Positions 62,148-64,000 of a stretch of DNA of 64,000 bases are shown here, one piece after another. The DNA comes from Streptosporangium saharense (lineage in GTDB: Bacteria; Actinomycetota; Actinomycetes; Streptosporangiales; Streptosporangiaceae). A program made the translations under genes and the position numbers. How positions within the stretch are numbered: position 1 is the stretch's first letter; the number at the start of each line of letters is the position of its first letter. The DNA lies in contig NZ_JACHJP010000001.1 in NCBI RefSeq assembly GCF_014203715.1, positions 372,001-436,000 of the forward strand, written 5' to 3'. Below the pieces are notes generated by a model, which saw only the letters and a list, made by a program, of their open reading frames with translations, was not told where the DNA came from and searched no databases.

Positions 62148-64000
62148 CCTCCCCTGACGCTTCCCCCGGCGTTTCCTCGGGTGGTTCCCCGGTCTTGCCA
62201 GGTGGTTCTTCGGTCTCGACGGGTTCTGGGTCGGCCGCCGCGGGGTTGCGGGCGCACGCGGCCCTGGCGGCTCTGCGGGTGCCCGAGGCCGTGGCCCTGC
62301 ACCCGGACGGCACCCGTGCCGCCTGCGTCCTGCCTTCCTCCGGCGCCGGACCCCTCGCCCACGTGCTCGATCTCGCGCGCGGAGACGCCGTACCCGTCCC
62401 CGAGGTCCCGGGGCGTTGGCACGCGCTGACGCGCTGGCTGCCCGACGGGCGGCTGTTGCTCGCCTCCGGCGACGGGGACCTCCTCGACCACGTCGAGGTC
62501 CGGGCGGGGGACGGTCTCGCTCCTGTCTGGCGGGTCAGGGTGGCCGGGGAGATCGAGGACCTGGTCGCCGACGCCGACGACACCGTTCTCGTACGGCTGG
62601 CGGACCCCGGCAGCGAGCGCGACGGCAGCCATCTGGGGCTCCGGGTGGCTGACGCCGCCGATCCCTTCGTCAGGACCCCGGGTGGGCGGCTGCGGCGGCT
62701 CGCCCTGGCCAGGATCGGGGACCCGGCCCCGAGGACCGTCCCCACTCCCGGTCTGACGGTCTGGGAGGCCGACTGGCGTGACGGTCTCGCCCTGGCCGTG
62801 ACCTCGGTGGACGAGACCCCCGCCGGGTACTACCGGCCCAGACTTGACCTGCTCGACCCGGCCACCGGGGAGAGCAGGACCCTGATGACCACCTCCTGGC
62901 AGCTCAGCCGTCCCCGGCTGGCCCCCGGAGGCCGTACCGCCGTCGTGGTCGAGGGACTGTCCATCGTCTCCGGCCGGGTCGTCCACCTCGACCTGGAGAG
63001 CGGTGCGGTGACCTGGCTGACCGCCGTTGACGACGTCACCGACCTGGGCTGGCTGGACGAGCACACCCTGTGGTTCACCGGCTGGTCGGGAACCGGCACG
63101 CACGGCGGCACCATGACCGCCGAGGGCCGGGTGCTGAGCCGCTGGACGGCCTGGGGCACCCTCGGTGGCCGTGACGGGCAGCCCTCGCTGTCGCCGGACC
63201 GTACCGGCACGCTCGCCGCCGCCGTCTGGGAGACGGCCGGGCAGCCCCCGGAGATCGCGCTCGCCACGCTCACCGAGGGGGACTGGCGGCAGGTCACGGC
63301 CCTCAACGGGGATCTCGCGCGGCTGGCCGTACGGCAGGAGGAGGTGACCTGGACCGGGCCGGGCGGGCTCGCCGTACAGGGGCTGCTGCTGACCTCGGGG
63401 GAGGCGCGGGGGCCGAGGCCGCTGGTGGTGGTCGCGCACGGCGGGCCGACCTGGCTGTGGTCGAGCGCCTTCGCGCCCGCCGAGTCCAACCAGCTCGCGC
63501 TGCCGCTGGCGCACGCGGGCGCCGCCGTACTGCTGCCCAATCCGCGAGGGAGCAGTGGTCGCGGACAGGACTACGCGCGGGGGGTCGTCGGGCACGTCGG
63601 CGAGGAGGACCTCGGGGACGTGCTCGCCGGGACCGACCACCTCGTGGCGGCCGGGATCGCCGACCCCGGTCGGATGGCGGTGCTCGGGCTGAGCTACGGC
63701 GGCTATCTCAGCGCGTGGGCGGTGACGCGAACCAGGAGGTTCAGGGCGGCGGTGGTGATGTCCGGCGTCGCCGACTGGCTCAGCTTCGCCACCGCGAGCA
63801 ACCTCGCGGGCGGCTACGACCCGCTGTACCACCGGGGCGCCGACGTGACCACCCCCGAGGGCAGGGAGTTCCTCGCGGCCCGCTCCCCGGTCTGCCACGC
63901 CGCCGCCGTGACCACCCCGACGCTGATCCTGCACGGCGCGGAGGACAGAACCACCCCCGCCGGGCAGGCGGACCAGCTCTATCGTGCCTGGTCAGCGGCC
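62144..64000 (+). CDS. S9-family prolyl oligopeptidase-like peptidase (partial)
   Basis: 619 residues are visible and the gene runs off the window. An N-terminal beta-propeller-like part is followed by an alpha/beta-hydrolase domain with VVVAHGGPTWLWS, LPNPRGSSGRGQDYARG, the nucleophile GLSYGGY (Ser at codon 517) and LILHGAEDRTTPAGQA with the acidic residue. The ATG overlaps the stop of the solute-binding protein by four bases (ATGA), so the pair is co-translated and a link to peptide uptake is likely. Confidence 0.87.
   Translation, partial: MTSPDASPGVSSGGSPVLPGGSSVSTGSGSAAAGLRAHAALAALRVPEAVALHPDGTRAACVLPSSGAGPLAHVLDLARGDAVPVPEVPGRWHALTRWLPDGRLLLASGDGDLLDHVEVRAGDGLAPVWRVRVAGEIEDLVADADDTVLVRLADPGSERDGSHLGLRVADAADPFVRTPGGRLRRLALARIGDPAPRTVPTPGLTVWEADWRDGLALAVTSVDETPAGYYRPRLDLLDPATGESRTLMTTSWQLSRPRLAPGGRTAVVVEGLSIVSGRVVHLDLESGAVTWLTAVDDVTDLGWLDEHTLWFTGWSGTGTHGGTMTAEGRVLSRWTAWGTLGGRDGQPSLSPDRTGTLAAAVWETAGQPPEIALATLTEGDWRQVTALNGDLARLAVRQEEVTWTGPGGLAVQGLLLTSGEARGPRPLVVVAHGGPTWLWSSAFAPAESNQLALPLAHAGAAVLLPNPRGSSGRGQDYARGVVGHVGEEDLGDVLAGTDHLVAAGIADPGRMAVLGLSYGGYLSAWAVTRTRRFRAAVVMSGVADWLSFATASNLAGGYDPLYHRGADVTTPEGREFLAARSPVCHAAAVTTPTLILHGAEDRTTPAGQADQLYRAWSAA

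Noticed and set aside
62099-63934. 611-residue minus-strand frame opposite the S9 peptidase
   Set aside because: Shadow; the plus strand has the GLSYGGY nucleophile and other catalytic motifs.

Overview
The window is high-GC actinomycete chromosome, probably from a Streptosporangiaceae-like genus. The evidence is GTG starts, a nuoI-to-nuoN run followed by an HtpX-type protease, GntR, SARP and WhiB regulators, and the block tRNA-Thr, tRNA-Met, rpmG, hadA, hadB, murB. The genus is inferred from style, not proven. Assignments rest on reading motifs and translated sequence by eye; no database search was possible.

Layout. 1-8342: 3' part of a complex I operon (nuoI, J, K, L, M, N); four of the six subunits carry unusual repeat-rich or low-complexity insertions. 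8418-17713: chromosomal accessory genes (M48 protease, MFS transporter, tyrosine phosphatase, GntR regulator, metallophosphoesterase, PNPOx-like protein, secreted beta-propeller protein, GlxA-type regulator, cupin, YajQ), with several local degenerate repeat blocks between or inside them.

18004-39084: a tRNA-Tyr(GTA) gene carries an integrated actinomycete integrative and conjugative element (AICE) of about 21 kb. It is bounded by 56-bp identical direct repeats made of the tRNA 3' part. From attL it carries int, xis, a DUF3987 replication-type protein, small hypothetical and zinc-ribbon proteins, a frameshifted PAPS-reductase-like gene, an HU-like protein, an FtsK/TraB-type DNA translocase, a leftward transfer operon (paralogous small-protein pair, membrane proteins, M48 protease, PycTM-like protein), a WhiB protein, a RapZ C-terminal-like protein, a divergent GntR regulator, an XRE/TPR regulator, a phosphotransferase and an HNH nuclease gene. 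Two striking non-coding arrays lie inside: a phased GTGACA array at 25285-25428 and a large symmetric cluster of twelve TGCGG-type iterons at 38541-38808. These are the best candidates for the element's origin and its transfer site.

39085-41935: debris of a second, older element in the same tRNA site. It has a truncated integrase C-terminus next to attR, a DUF6188-like gene, a PD-(D/E)XK-like protein gene, and a third, eroded tRNA-Tyr att copy (about 41 of 56 bases matching).

42081-64000: chromosome again. It holds membrane and secreted proteins, a CopZ-type copper chaperone with a CsoR-like operator, an EmrB-type MFS pump, an alpha/beta hydrolase, a divergent PRPP synthetase, YceI, a large SARP/AAA regulator, a hemerythrin-like protein, two tRNAs, rpmG, hadAB, TetR, a glycosyltransferase-like protein, murB, a manganese-riboswitch-like leader before a GDT1/TMEM165-family exporter, a glutaredoxin-like protein, a Tat-lipoprotein solute-binding protein and the start of an S9 peptidase cut by the window edge.
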